NCBI GenBank assembly: GCA_028095925.1
Contig: JAOHCW010000011.1
Span: forward strand, 1 to 37,737
Direction of reading: 5' to 3'
Length of the DNA: 37,737 nucleotides
DNA from: Aquiluna sp.
GTDB taxonomy: Bacteria > Actinomycetota > Actinomycetes > Actinomycetales > Microbacteriaceae
The notes beneath the pieces were generated by a model. It searched no databases. It saw only the letters and a list, made by a program, of their open reading frames with translations, and was not told the DNA's origin. Positions 10,146 through 18,595 of this stretch are shown piece by piece (positions within the stretch are counted from its first letter, which is position 1; each line of letters starts with the position of its first letter). Position numbers and translations under genes: made by a program.

Positions 10146-11582
10146 TTGTCAGTAAGAAAGCTTCAGAACTTCGTTGGTGGCAAGTATGTAACCCCGGCTG
10201 CCAGTGGGGTGAGCGATGTCATCAACCCATCAACCGAAGAGGTCTACGCTCACGCACCAGTATCCGGTGCAGAGGACGTAAATCACGCATTTGAGACGGC
10301 TCATGCGGCTTTCAAGGAATGGTCCCAGGTCACACCAGCTCAGCGCCAGCTAGCGCTATTCAGAATTGCGGACGAGTTAGAGAAGCATGCCGACAAGGCG
10401 GCTGACCTAGAGAGCGAAAACACCGGTAAGCCAAGAGCAACGCTCGTCGACTACGAGATGGTCCCTTCCGTTGACCAGATTCGCTTTTTTGCCGGCGCCG
10501 CTAGAAACCTAGAGGGCAAGGCAACAGCTGAGTACACAGCTGACCACACCTCCTCGATTAGGCGCGAGCCAATCGGCGTCATCGGCCAGGTAACTCCGTG
10601 GAATTACCCGCTGAACATGGCGGTCTGGAAGTTTGCACCCGCGATTGCCGCTGGTAACACCATTGTTCTGAAGCCTTCGGACACCACTCCCGCCTCAACT
10701 CTTTTCTTGGCCGAAATTGCAAACAAGCACCTGCCTCCTGGAGTCTTCAACGTCATCACTGGCGACCGCGACACCGGACGCATGATGGTAGAGAACCCGA
10801 TCCCGCAGATGGTCTCCATCACCGGCTCTGTCCGTGCTGGTATGGAGGTCGCGAAGTCGGCCTCCTCGGATCTAAAGCGAGTTCACCTCGAGCTCGGTGG
10901 CAAGGCACCGGTAATCGTCTTTGACGATGCCGAGATGGAGAAGGCGGCCGCGGGCATCGTGGCTGCGGGATTCTTCAACGCTGGCCAGGACTGCACAGCT
11001 GCCACCAGGCTGCTGGTTCACGAGAAGGCCTACGACTCATTCATGGCAGCACTTCTAGCCGAGGTCAAGGCGAGTGCGAAGGTCGGAATGCCATCGGACC
11101 CCGATGTCCTGTTTGGTCCCGTCAACAACTCTTCTCAGCTAGAGCGGGTTCAAGGGTTTATCGATCGAGTTCCTGCCCACGCCAAGGTCGAAATGGGCGG
11201 CAACAGGCTCTCCGGTAAGGGCTACTTCCTTGAGCCGACAGTCCTATCTGGTTTCAAGCAGGACGACGAGCACATCCAGCAGGAGATCTTTGGGCCGGTG
11301 CTTACAGTCCAGAAGTTCAAGGACGATGAGCAGGCTTTGACCTGGGCAAACGATGTGAAGTATGGACTTGCCTCATCGGTCTGGACCACCAACCACACCA
11401 GGGCAATGCGTTTTGCTAAGCACCTGGACTTTGGTGCTGTCTGGATTAACTGCCACATTCCACTTGCAGCTGAGATGCCTCACGGAGGCTTCAAGCACTC
11501 GGGTTATGGCAAAGATCTCTCGGCCTACGGGTTCGAGGACTACACGCGCGTCAAGCACGTAATGCACTACATCGGAGACTGA
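10146..11582 (+). CDS. patD: Gamma-aminobutyraldehyde dehydrogenase (PatD/Prr-type aldehyde dehydrogenase)
   Basis: This NAD-dependent aldehyde dehydrogenase would oxidise 4-aminobutanal, made from putrescine, to GABA. The 478-residue product keeps the catalytic Cys283 in NAGQDCTAATR, the general base Glu249 in HLELGGKAP, Asn153 in TPWNYP, and Lys176 in VLKPSD. The cysteine context GQDCTAA and the C-terminus EMPHGGFKHSGYGKD...YGFEDYTRVKHVM closely resemble E. coli PatD, which separates it from betaine aldehyde and succinic semialdehyde dehydrogenases. The TTG start has a GAGGAG ribosome binding site eight bases upstream. It heads a plus-strand run with the potDABC transporter and is divergent from the Lrp-type regulator. 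Confidence 0.9.
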   Translation: MSVRKLQNFVGGKYVTPAASGVSDVINPSTEEVYAHAPVSGAEDVNHAFETAHAAFKEWSQVTPAQRQLALFRIADELEKHADKAADLESENTGKPRATLVDYEMVPSVDQIRFFAGAARNLEGKATAEYTADHTSSIRREPIGVIGQVTPWNYPLNMAVWKFAPAIAAGNTIVLKPSDTTPASTLFLAEIANKHLPPGVFNVITGDRDTGRMMVENPIPQMVSITGSVRAGMEVAKSASSDLKRVHLELGGKAPVIVFDDAEMEKAAAGIVAAGFFNAGQDCTAATRLLVHEKAYDSFMAALLAEVKASAKVGMPSDPDVLFGPVNNSSQLERVQGFIDRVPAHAKVEMGGNRLSGKGYFLEPTVLSGFKQDDEHIQQEIFGPVLTVQKFKDDEQALTWANDVKYGLASSVWTTNHTRAMRFAKHLDFGAVWINCHIPLAAEMPHGGFKHSGYGKDLSAYGFEDYTRVKHVMHYIGD

Positions 11583-11641
11583 AAGTAAAAGTTAGATTTC
11601 ATTTACGGCGTTGGAAGGAATTTGTGCCAAACTTTGAGCAA

Positions 11642-11691
11642 TTCGGATTCAACCGAAGCGCCTGAGAATGAATACAAGCCGCGAAATGCGG
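11642..11691 (+). repeat. Two short hairpins in the potD leader
   Basis: TTCGG/CCGAA (11642-11657, six-base loop) and CCGC/GCGG (11679-11691, five-base loop) lie in the 125-base gap before potD. The second ends five bases before the AGGAG ribosome binding site. They may stabilise the mRNA or separate potD expression from the aldehyde dehydrogenase gene. No T-run follows either. Confidence 0.35.
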
Positions 11692-11707
11692 ATTTAGGAG
11701 AGAAGCA

Positions 11708-12952
11708 ATGAAGCGAGAACTACCGCAAGACCCAATGCTGCGGGACCTAGTTCAGATGGCTAGGAATCACCAGATTTCCAGGCGCGCGGCACTGGCCGGA
11801 GTTGGTGGAACGGCAGCTGCACTTACCCTTGCATCCTGCGCACCAGCAGACGAAGGCCAGGTGGCAGCAACCGACGTTTCGGACTCAGAAAAGGTATTGA
11901 TCTGGCACAACTGGCCTGCCTACATGGACGAGGACGACGACGGCAACTACCCAACGCTTGAGCGCTTCCAGGCCGAGAGCGGGATCAGCGTTGATTACCG
12001 AATCGAGATCGACGACAACGACACCTGGTACGCGAAGGTCAAAGACCAGCTAGAGCTCGGTGCCGACATCGGTGCTGATGTGGCCTGCCCAACCGGTTGG
12101 ATGGCATCTAGGCTCCAGAACCTTGGCTACCTGCAGACCTATGACAACGCAAACATGCCAAACAAGGTCGCAAATATTGCGCCTAGCTACCTAGGTTCCG
12201 CTGAGGACCCAGACCGCATCTACTCAATTCCGTGGCAGGCAGGCTTCGCCGGCATTGGTTACAACAAGCAGGCCTACAAGGATGCAACCGGCAAGGACGC
12301 CCCAGGCTCAATGGCTGACCTTTGGGCAGCAGAGCTCAAAGGTCGCGTAGGGCTTTTGTCTGAGATGCGCGACACCGTTGGCTTAGTTCTGCTGAGCCAG
12401 GGCATCGACATCACCTCCAGCTCAAGCCTCAGCGAGGATGCCTTCATGGCGGCACTGGATGCCATCAAGGAGCAGATTGATGCCGGACAGATCTATAACG
12501 TTCGCGGCAACAGCTACCTCGATGACCTAACCACCGGCAACATCATTGCCTCCACCGCGTGGTCAGGTGATATCACCGTTATCAACTACGAGGCCGGTAC
12601 CGACGATGACCCAGAGCCATTCGGCTTCATCTTCCCCGACTCGGGCGCAACGCTGTGGGCCGACGTTTTCGTTACCCCCAACGGCGCAACTCACAAGCGC
12701 AACGTTGAGGAGCTAATCAACTTCTACTACGACCCAGCAAATGCTGCCGAGCTAGCGCTTTGGGTGAACTACATCACCCCAGTGGTTGGTGCGCAGGATG
12801 CTGCGGCCGAGGTAGATGAGGAGCTAGCAGAGAACCAGCTCATCTTCCCGAACGCCGACACCCTGTCTAGGTCGAAGGCATTCCGCTCGCTCACCGGGCA
12901 GGAAGAGCAGCGCTTCGCATCTGCTTGGCAGAACCTACTGCTAGGGGCTTAG
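11708..12952 (+). CDS. potD: Spermidine/putrescine ABC transporter substrate-binding lipoprotein
   Basis: This is the extracellular receptor of a polyamine importer. The 414-residue product has a twin-arginine-type N-terminus (SRRAALAGVGG, Arg25-Arg26) with a lipobox LASC, so Cys44 is the likely lipidated first residue of the mature protein. The mature part follows the PotD fold: VLIWHNWPAYMDEDD, YPTLERFQAESGISVDY, GADVACPTGWMASRL, IPWQAGFAGIGYNK, and the C-terminal YYDPANAAELALWVNYITPV, which carries residues usually near the polyamine site. The ATG has a strong AGGAG ribosome binding site. The Tat-style RR signal on a lipoprotein is seen in other actinobacterial PotD proteins. The stop overlaps the potA GTG start (TAGTG). 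Confidence 0.92.
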   Translation: MKRELPQDPMLRDLVQMARNHQISRRAALAGVGGTAAALTLASCAPADEGQVAATDVSDSEKVLIWHNWPAYMDEDDDGNYPTLERFQAESGISVDYRIEIDDNDTWYAKVKDQLELGADIGADVACPTGWMASRLQNLGYLQTYDNANMPNKVANIAPSYLGSAEDPDRIYSIPWQAGFAGIGYNKQAYKDATGKDAPGSMADLWAAELKGRVGLLSEMRDTVGLVLLSQGIDITSSSSLSEDAFMAALDAIKEQIDAGQIYNVRGNSYLDDLTTGNIIASTAWSGDITVINYEAGTDDDPEPFGFIFPDSGATLWADVFVTPNGATHKRNVEELINFYYDPANAAELALWVNYITPVVGAQDAAAEVDEELAENQLIFPNADTLSRSKAFRSLTGQEEQRFASAWQNLLLGA

Positions 12953-14082
12953 TGTCCGCTGACTTCGTTGCTGGCGGTCAAGACCTCGAGCTAGAAAGTA
13001 TTCGCAAGGAGTTTCCCGGTTTTGTTGCGGTCGATGACCTCGACCTCAAGATTCCGGCCGGGGAATTCTTTGCGCTGCTTGGCCCATCGGGTTGTGGCAA
13101 GACCACGACCCTGAGGATGATTGCCGGCCTCGAGACTCCGAGTGCGGGACGAATTCTGATTGGCGGCAACGATGTCACCGACCAAAAGCCACACCAGAGG
13201 CCTGTAAACACGGTCTTCCAAAACTACGCACTCTTCCCTCATATGAGTGTGGAGGAGAACGTGGCGTTTGGACTAAAGCAGCGCAAAGTCGATAACCCTC
13301 AGCAGAGGGCTCAGGCTGCTCTAGAGATGGTTGAACTTCAGCACCTTGCGGCCCGCAGACCACAGCAACTGTCGGGAGGACAGCAACAGCGCGTGGCGCT
13401 CGCTCGTGCGCTCGTGAACCGACCCGCACTGTTGCTTCTGGATGAGCCACTTGGAGCACTAGATCTCAAGCTACGTAGGCAGATGCAGATTGAGCTCAAG
13501 GCGATTCAGATGGAGGTGGGCCTAACGTTCCTTCACGTCACCCACGACCAGGAAGAGGCCATGGACATGGCTGACACCGTTGCTGTGATGAACCACGGTC
13601 ACATCGAGCAAATGGGTGCGCCCGAGGCCCTTTACGACAGGCCCAAGACGGCATTCGTCGCAAGATTCTTGGGACAGTCAAATATTTTTGTGGGTGAGGT
13701 TGCAGAAGCCGATGATGCAAAGCTCGCGATTAATTTCAAGGGAAATAGGCTTGCCGCTCCGGCAGCGAGGGTTCAAAAAACCAAAGGCAAAGTCGCAATT
13801 GGTGTTCGCCCGGAAAAGACTTCTTTCCACCCCGAGAAGCCAGCAAGTGATCCGGCTGTAAATATCCTGGGCCGTGGAACAATCACCGACATCCGATTTA
13901 CTGGCGTCTCCAACCAGTATCAAATCGAGATTCCGGAAGTTGGCGAGATAACTGTATTTGCCCAGAATGTCGGAAAGTCCCCAGTGGTTGAGCTGGGAGC
14001 CGAGGTCTGGGTCAGCTGGAAGGTAGAGCACAGCTTTGGGCTTGCAGATCTACCAACCGGCGAAGAAGAAGTCGCAGAGTAG
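12952..14082 (+). CDS. potA: Spermidine/putrescine ABC transporter ATP-binding protein
   Basis: This ATPase powers the polyamine importer. In 376 residues it shows Walker A GPSGCGKT (44-51), Q-loop region VFQNYALFPHMSVEEN, signature LSGGQQQR (from 140), Walker B LLLLDEPLGALD (160-171), and the switch histidine in HVTHDQEEA (199), followed by a C-terminal TOBE/OB-like domain (about 285-370). The gene can be opened at a TTG at 12925, but the GTG at 12952 overlaps the potD stop as TAGTG, has AGGGG upstream and gives the normal N-terminus, so it is chosen. Confidence 0.95.
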   Translation: MSADFVAGGQDLELESIRKEFPGFVAVDDLDLKIPAGEFFALLGPSGCGKTTTLRMIAGLETPSAGRILIGGNDVTDQKPHQRPVNTVFQNYALFPHMSVEENVAFGLKQRKVDNPQQRAQAALEMVELQHLAARRPQQLSGGQQQRVALARALVNRPALLLLDEPLGALDLKLRRQMQIELKAIQMEVGLTFLHVTHDQEEAMDMADTVAVMNHGHIEQMGAPEALYDRPKTAFVARFLGQSNIFVGEVAEADDAKLAINFKGNRLAAPAARVQKTKGKVAIGVRPEKTSFHPEKPASDPAVNILGRGTITDIRFTGVSNQYQIEIPEVGEITVFAQNVGKSPVVELGAEVWVSWKVEHSFGLADLPTGEEEVAE

Positions 14083-14091
14083 GGCCTACAG

Positions 14092-15006
14092 GTGGCATTT
14101 GTAGCGTTAGGGCCGCAGGCGCCGGTCGCAAGCCAAAAGCCCACCAAGACCGGTCGCGTTGCTCTCTACCTTCTTTTGCCGGGCCTTTTTTACTTGGGTC
14201 TTTTCTTCCTTACCCCGCTCTTCTCGCTGATTCTGACCTCACTTAAGGCTCCCAGCGCGACTGGTGTCATTGGTCGCTATGACGTCGCACTCGAGATTGG
14301 CAACTATGGCTATGCCCTCGGTCAATATGCACCGCAGATTTTCCGCTCGTTTAGTTTTGCTCTGATTGCGACTGTTATCGCACTTGCAGTTAGCTACCCG
14401 ATCGCATATTTCATTGGGGTTACAGCAAGGAACCGCCCGCTTCTCAAGGGCATGCTCCTCACCCTTGTCATTGCTCCATTCTTTATTTCGATGTTGCTGC
14501 GCACCTTTGCGTGGAAGCAGATCTTTTCTAACGATTCTTGGCTTCTAAATACCTTGAAAGATGTCGGTTTGATGGGTGCCGATAGCTACATAATCGGTAC
14601 GGACTTTGCCGTTATTTTTGGTCTGGTCTACAACTTCATTCCGTTCATGACGCTGCCTATTTACGCTTCCCTTGACAGGTTGGATTTGCGCCTGGTTGAG
14701 GCTGGTCAAGATCTCTACGCAAACTCTGTCACGACGTTCCGAAAGATCACCTTCCCGCTGTCTTTGCCAGGTGTGATCTCAGGAACCCTGCTCACCTTCA
14801 TACCGATCAGCGGCGACTACGTTGTTGCCAGCAGGGACTTTTTGGGAAGTACTGATACGGCAATGATCGGCAATGTGGTCGAGGCAAACTTCTTGAGAAT
14901 TCAGGACTATCCAACGGCCTCCGCGCTCTCGGTCTTGCTAATGGCCGCAATTGTGATTCTGGTCTCCGCCTACGTCCGCAGGAGTGGAACGGAGGACCTG
15001 CTGTGA
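14092..15006 (+). CDS. potB: Spermidine/putrescine ABC transporter permease
   Basis: This is the first of two membrane permeases of the polyamine importer. The 304-residue product has about six membrane segments, the first at residues 22-45 (ALYLLLPGLFYLGLFFLTPLF as a 21-residue core, shown here only in part by its start ALYLLLPG), and the cytoplasmic EAA loop EAGQDLYAN followed by ITFPLSLPG, which docks on PotA. The GTG start lies nine bases after potA. The stop codon overlaps the start of potC by four bases (GTGA). Confidence 0.93.
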   Translation: MAFVALGPQAPVASQKPTKTGRVALYLLLPGLFYLGLFFLTPLFSLILTSLKAPSATGVIGRYDVALEIGNYGYALGQYAPQIFRSFSFALIATVIALAVSYPIAYFIGVTARNRPLLKGMLLTLVIAPFFISMLLRTFAWKQIFSNDSWLLNTLKDVGLMGADSYIIGTDFAVIFGLVYNFIPFMTLPIYASLDRLDLRLVEAGQDLYANSVTTFRKITFPLSLPGVISGTLLTFIPISGDYVVASRDFLGSTDTAMIGNVVEANFLRIQDYPTASALSVLLMAAIVILVSAYVRRSGTEDLL

Positions 15007-15800
15007 AGCTTTCACTTGGCAAGTACCTGCTCCCCACCTACGTGGCGCTCACCTTTGCCTTCTTGGCGATTCCAATCATCTACACCTTTGTCTTTTCCTT
15101 TAATGACTCGATCAAATCAAACATTATTTGGCGCGGCTTCACTCTGGACAACTGGCTGGATGTATGCAACCAGCAGGAGGTCTGTGATGCGTTTGGAAAC
15201 TCTGTAATTGTTGCAGTGAGCGCGACGGTGGTTGCGACGATCTTGGGCACAATGATCGCCATCGCACTCGTGCGCTACCGTTTCCGCTTCCGCAGCGCTA
15301 CCAACCTGCTGCTGTTCTTGCCCCTTGCAACCCCTGAGGTGGTTATGGGAGCGGGACTAGCAGCGCAGTTTCTTGACTTTGGTTGGCAAAAGGGTTTGCC
15401 TACCGTCATCATCGCTCACACCATGTTCACCTTGAGCTTTGTGGTGGTGACGGTGAAGGCGAGAGTTGCAACACTTGATCCCGCCTTAGAGGAAGCTGGT
15501 CGCGACCTCTACGCAAACGCAGCTCAAGTCTTCTGGCGCATTACCTTCCCACTCCTTTTGCCGGGCATTCTGGCCGCTGCGATGCTGGCATTTGCGCTTA
15601 GCTTCGACGACTTCATCATCACGCAGTTCAATTCGGGTGCAGTGGACACCTTCCCCAAGTTCGTCTACACCGCAGCCGCAAGAGGCATCCCCGCAGAGGC
15701 CAACGTGATTGGCTCCTTCGTGTTCTTGGTCGCTATTGCGATTGTGTTGGTGGTTCAGATTCGCTCTTCGAGGAAACAGAAGAAGCTAATTACCAAATAG
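15003..15800 (+). CDS. potC: Spermidine/putrescine ABC transporter permease
   Basis: This is the second permease of the importer. The 265-residue product has about six membrane segments, beginning with LPTYVALTFAFLAIPIIYTF, and the EAA loop EEAGRDLYAN followed by ITFPLLLPG, closely similar to that of PotB. The segment FALSFDDFIITQFNSG is typical of PotC. The GTG start overlaps the potB stop. The last 15 bases overlap the 3' end of the aminotransferase gene on the opposite strand, and no terminator lies between. Confidence 0.93.
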   Translation: MKLSLGKYLLPTYVALTFAFLAIPIIYTFVFSFNDSIKSNIIWRGFTLDNWLDVCNQQEVCDAFGNSVIVAVSATVVATILGTMIAIALVRYRFRFRSATNLLLFLPLATPEVVMGAGLAAQFLDFGWQKGLPTVIIAHTMFTLSFVVVTVKARVATLDPALEEAGRDLYANAAQVFWRITFPLLLPGILAAAMLAFALSFDDFIITQFNSGAVDTFPKFVYTAAARGIPAEANVIGSFVFLVAIAIVLVVQIRSSRKQKKLITK

Positions 15801-17150
15801 TTCACTCACTGCCTCGCGGAAGTGGCTCAGGTGACGCTGAACGTCCTCCGGCTTTGTCTCTGGGCTCATCAAGGTCATGTTGTGAAACGGGGTCATTAGT
15901 ATTCCTCGGTTCAGCGCGTGCAGCTGGAGGAACTGCTGCAGCTCGAAGTCCTCAGCCGTTGCCGCCTCGGCACCGGTCTTTGGTGCTGACGGGCGGAAGC
16001 TGTATTCGCCCCTGCAGCCAACCCTGGAGACCTGCCAGGGAAGCCCAAACTCATCGATGATTTCCTGAATGCCCTGCTGCCACATGATTGCCAGCGACTC
16101 CATGTGTTCAAAGGCCTCGGGGGTGAGTACCTCGGTCAAGGTTGCCCCGACAGCAGCCATTGAGAGCGCGTTTCCGGCGAGGGTTCCACCAACCCCTCCG
16201 ACATCAATACTCTCTAGCTCCATTGATGCTGCGATTGTCTCAGCCAGGGTCTCGGTCATTCCATAGGCGCCGACTGCTATGCCACCACCAATGGTTTTGC
16301 CGAGCACCAGCGCATCTGGCTTCAGGCCAAGTTGAGCTGTCATGCCGCCGGGTCCAGCAGAGAGGGTGTGGGTCTCATCGAGGATCCAGATGATGTCGTA
16401 TTTCCTGCACAGCTCCTGCATGCCCTCTAGGTAGCCACCATCTGGCAGCACGATGCCGATGTTTGTGAGAGCCGGTTCCATCAGCATCGCGGCCACCTCA
16501 CCGCTGGCGAAGGCAGCCTCAGCCGCGGCCAGGTCATTGAACGGAATCGAAACAGTCGTGTGGTCTAGGGGGACGGGGGCACCGATGTTGTTCTTGCGTG
16601 ATGTGGTGCTGCCGTCAGGCGCAAGGTTTGCAAATGTCTCGTCCACGGTGCCGTGGTAGCAGTAGTCGTGGACCGCAATCTTTCTCTTGCCAGTGACATG
16701 CCTAGCAAAGCGAATCAGGTGTCGGTTTGCATCTGTCGCGCTGAGAGTGAATTGCCACTTGGGCAAGCCAAACCTGCGCTCGAGTTCCCGGGCGTTCTTG
16801 GCGGCCTGCTCGGTTGGGAGCATGAGTGTGATGCCCTTTTCGGCTTGCTCGCTAATGGCCAAAACTGTTGGCCTGGGGGAGTGACCGGACATTGAGCCGG
16901 TGTCGCCAAGGCAGAAATCGGTGTATTCGTTGTCGTCAAGATCTATGAATCTTGCTCCCGAGGCACTTTTCACATAAACAGGGAAGCCTCCTGGCCACTT
17001 GGCCATCCAAATCATGGGGACTCCAGCAAGCATGCTGTCCCTGCCGGAACTGTGAGCCAACGAGCTTGCCTGGTGAGTTTCTTGAAAGCGCCTTTGTTCG
17101 CGCTGGAAAAGCTCCGCCAAGCGCTCACGGTGCGGATAAGTGGAACTCAT
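15786..17150 (-). CDS. Class III aminotransferase, glutamate-1-semialdehyde aminomutase-like
   Basis: This PLP enzyme belongs to the glutamate-1-semialdehyde 2,1-aminomutase-like branch of class III aminotransferases. In 454 residues it shows FIDLDDNEYTDFCLGDTGSMSGH, LSATDANRHLIRFARHVTGKRKI, the HGTVDE segment, the PLP-pyridine Asp258 (WILDETHT) and Schiff-base Lys285 (VLGKTIGGG). It departs from true HemL: the usual SGTEA motif is SATDA, and the gene stands in a polyamine island, not with heme genes. It lies 45 bases after gabT with an AAAGGTG ribosome binding site, so the two are probably one unit. Its substrate is unknown; another amine or omega-amino acid of the same catabolic route is likely. 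Confidence 0.8.
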   Translation of the reverse strand: MSSTYPHRERLAELFQREQRRFQETHQASSLAHSSGRDSMLAGVPMIWMAKWPGGFPVYVKSASGARFIDLDDNEYTDFCLGDTGSMSGHSPRPTVLAISEQAEKGITLMLPTEQAAKNARELERRFGLPKWQFTLSATDANRHLIRFARHVTGKRKIAVHDYCYHGTVDETFANLAPDGSTTSRKNNIGAPVPLDHTTVSIPFNDLAAAEAAFASGEVAAMLMEPALTNIGIVLPDGGYLEGMQELCRKYDIIWILDETHTLSAGPGGMTAQLGLKPDALVLGKTIGGGIAVGAYGMTETLAETIAASMELESIDVGGVGGTLAGNALSMAAVGATLTEVLTPEAFEHMESLAIMWQQGIQEIIDEFGLPWQVSRVGCRGEYSFRPSAPKTGAEAATAEDFELQQFLQLHALNRGILMTPFHNMTLMSPETKPEDVQRHLSHFREAVSELFGN

Positions 17151-17194
17151 GAATCACCTTTGACTCTTGCGGGTTTCCCCTGGATTTGTTGGAG

Positions 17195-18520
17195 CTAGAG
17201 CTTGGCCAGTCCGGCTGCAAGAACGTCAAGTGCGTCGTGCAGCAGCTCGTCGCTGATCGCAAGCGGAGGTAGGAATCTTAGAACGTTGTTGTAGGTACCA
17301 GCATTGAGCACCAAAACACCGTTTTGGTGGCAGTGCTTCATCACCGCATCGGTGGCCTCGGGGTTTGGGTCCATGGTCCCTGGCCTAACGAGCTCGATCG
17401 CCTGCATTGCCCCTTTGCCGCGAACATCGCCAATTACCGGGTAGTTGTTCTGCATTGCAGTGAGCCTGCCCGATAGTATTTCGCCAATCTGCTCTGCTCT
17501 CTCAAACCAGCCGCCGTCTTCGAACTGCTCCATGACGGCAACCGCAGCGGCAACAGCCGTTGGGGTGCCACCGAAGGTTCCTCCGAGTCCGCCTGCGTGG
17601 GCGGCATCCATAATCTCTGCACGGCCAACAACTCCCGAGAGCGGCATGCCGCCTGCAATTCCCTTGGCGACCGTGATGAGGTCAGGCTCGAAGCCCTTTT
17701 CCCACTCGCTGGCAAACCACTTTCCGGTCCTTGCCATACCGCTCTGAACCTCGTCAGCAACCAGCACGATGCCGTTGGCCCTGGTCCACTCCTGAAGCGT
17801 GAGCAAGAATCCTGGGGCTGGGACAATGAAGCCGCCCTCGCCCTGGATGGGTTCGATAAAGAGTGCTGCAAGTTGTGATGCACCAACCCGCTTTTCTAGG
17901 TAGGTGATTGCCCTGGTTGCCGCCTCGGGTCCGGTCATCTCAGCCGGGTCCCGGAATGGGTAACTCATAGGGGCGTGGTGGACACTTCCAGCAAGGGGTC
18001 CAAAACCGGTTCCATAGGGATGAGCCTTGAAGTTCATGGCCATCGTGAGATTTGTGCGGCCGTGGTAGGAGTGGTCAAAGACCGCGATCTCGGTGCGACC
18101 GGTCACCTTTCTTGCAATCTTTACCGCGTTTTCAACAGCCTCTGCACCCGAGTTGAAAAATGCGGCCTTTTTCTTTTTTCCGCACGGTGCGTGGCTCGTA
18201 AGTAGCTCAGCTGCTCTCACATAGGGCTCATAGGGAGCGACGGTGAAAAGGGTGTGGGTTAGTTTGGCGACCTGCTCAGAAACAGCGGCCACGAGCTTCT
18301 CGTTGGTGTGACCAATGGTGACAACGCCAATGCCAGAGCCCATGTCAATCAGGTGATTGCCATCAACATCTTTCAGTATTGCGTCGTGGGCCTCTTCGAT
18401 GAAGGTGGGCAACATGGTTCCAACACCTGCGGAGACGACCTCGCTTCGACGCTTCTGTAGGGCGACGGAATTGGGCCCTGGAATGGCGGTGACGACGTGG
18501 CGCTTCTGCTCGAGAGTCAT
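17195..18520 (-). CDS. gabT: 4-aminobutyrate aminotransferase
   Basis: GabT moves the amino group of GABA to 2-oxoglutarate and gives succinic semialdehyde. The 441-residue product has the GABA-transaminase features FIEEAHDAILKDVDGNHLID, HTLFTVAPYEPYVRAAELL, FFNSGAEAVENAVKIAR, FDHSYHGRTNLTMAM, FIEPIQGEGGF, the PLP-pyridine Asp256 (VADEVQSGMARTG) and Schiff-base Lys286 (TVAKGIAGGMPLSG). It completes the chain putrescine, 4-aminobutanal, GABA, succinic semialdehyde encoded in this island. No Shine-Dalgarno sequence is present; a TAGACT box ends six bases before the ATG, so it is probably leaderless. It is divergent from dxr. Confidence 0.93.
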   Translation of the reverse strand: MTLEQKRHVVTAIPGPNSVALQKRRSEVVSAGVGTMLPTFIEEAHDAILKDVDGNHLIDMGSGIGVVTIGHTNEKLVAAVSEQVAKLTHTLFTVAPYEPYVRAAELLTSHAPCGKKKKAAFFNSGAEAVENAVKIARKVTGRTEIAVFDHSYHGRTNLTMAMNFKAHPYGTGFGPLAGSVHHAPMSYPFRDPAEMTGPEAATRAITYLEKRVGASQLAALFIEPIQGEGGFIVPAPGFLLTLQEWTRANGIVLVADEVQSGMARTGKWFASEWEKGFEPDLITVAKGIAGGMPLSGVVGRAEIMDAAHAGGLGGTFGGTPTAVAAAVAVMEQFEDGGWFERAEQIGEILSGRLTAMQNNYPVIGDVRGKGAMQAIELVRPGTMDPNPEATDAVMKHCHQNGVLVLNAGTYNNVLRFLPPLAISDELLHDALDVLAAGLAKL

Positions 18521-18526
18521 GTCAGA

Positions 18527-18532
18527 AGTCTA
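18527..18532 (-). promoter_or_regulatory. -10 box of probable leaderless gabT promoter
   Basis: On the minus strand TAGACT is followed by six bases (TCTGAC) and the gabT ATG, with no ribosome binding site. Confidence 0.55.
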
Positions 18533-18583
18533 GATTCTCAAAGCTGTTTTCTGGCTCAAGATCCAGAACTTCAAAGCGGGTTC

Positions 18584-18589
18584 TAAGCT
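18584..18589 (+). promoter_or_regulatory. -10 box of probable leaderless dxr promoter
   Basis: TAAGCT is followed by six bases (TTCCCT) and the dxr ATG, with no ribosome binding site. It lies back to back with the gabT promoter in a 75-base divergent gap. Confidence 0.45.
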
Positions 18590-18595
18590 TTCCCT

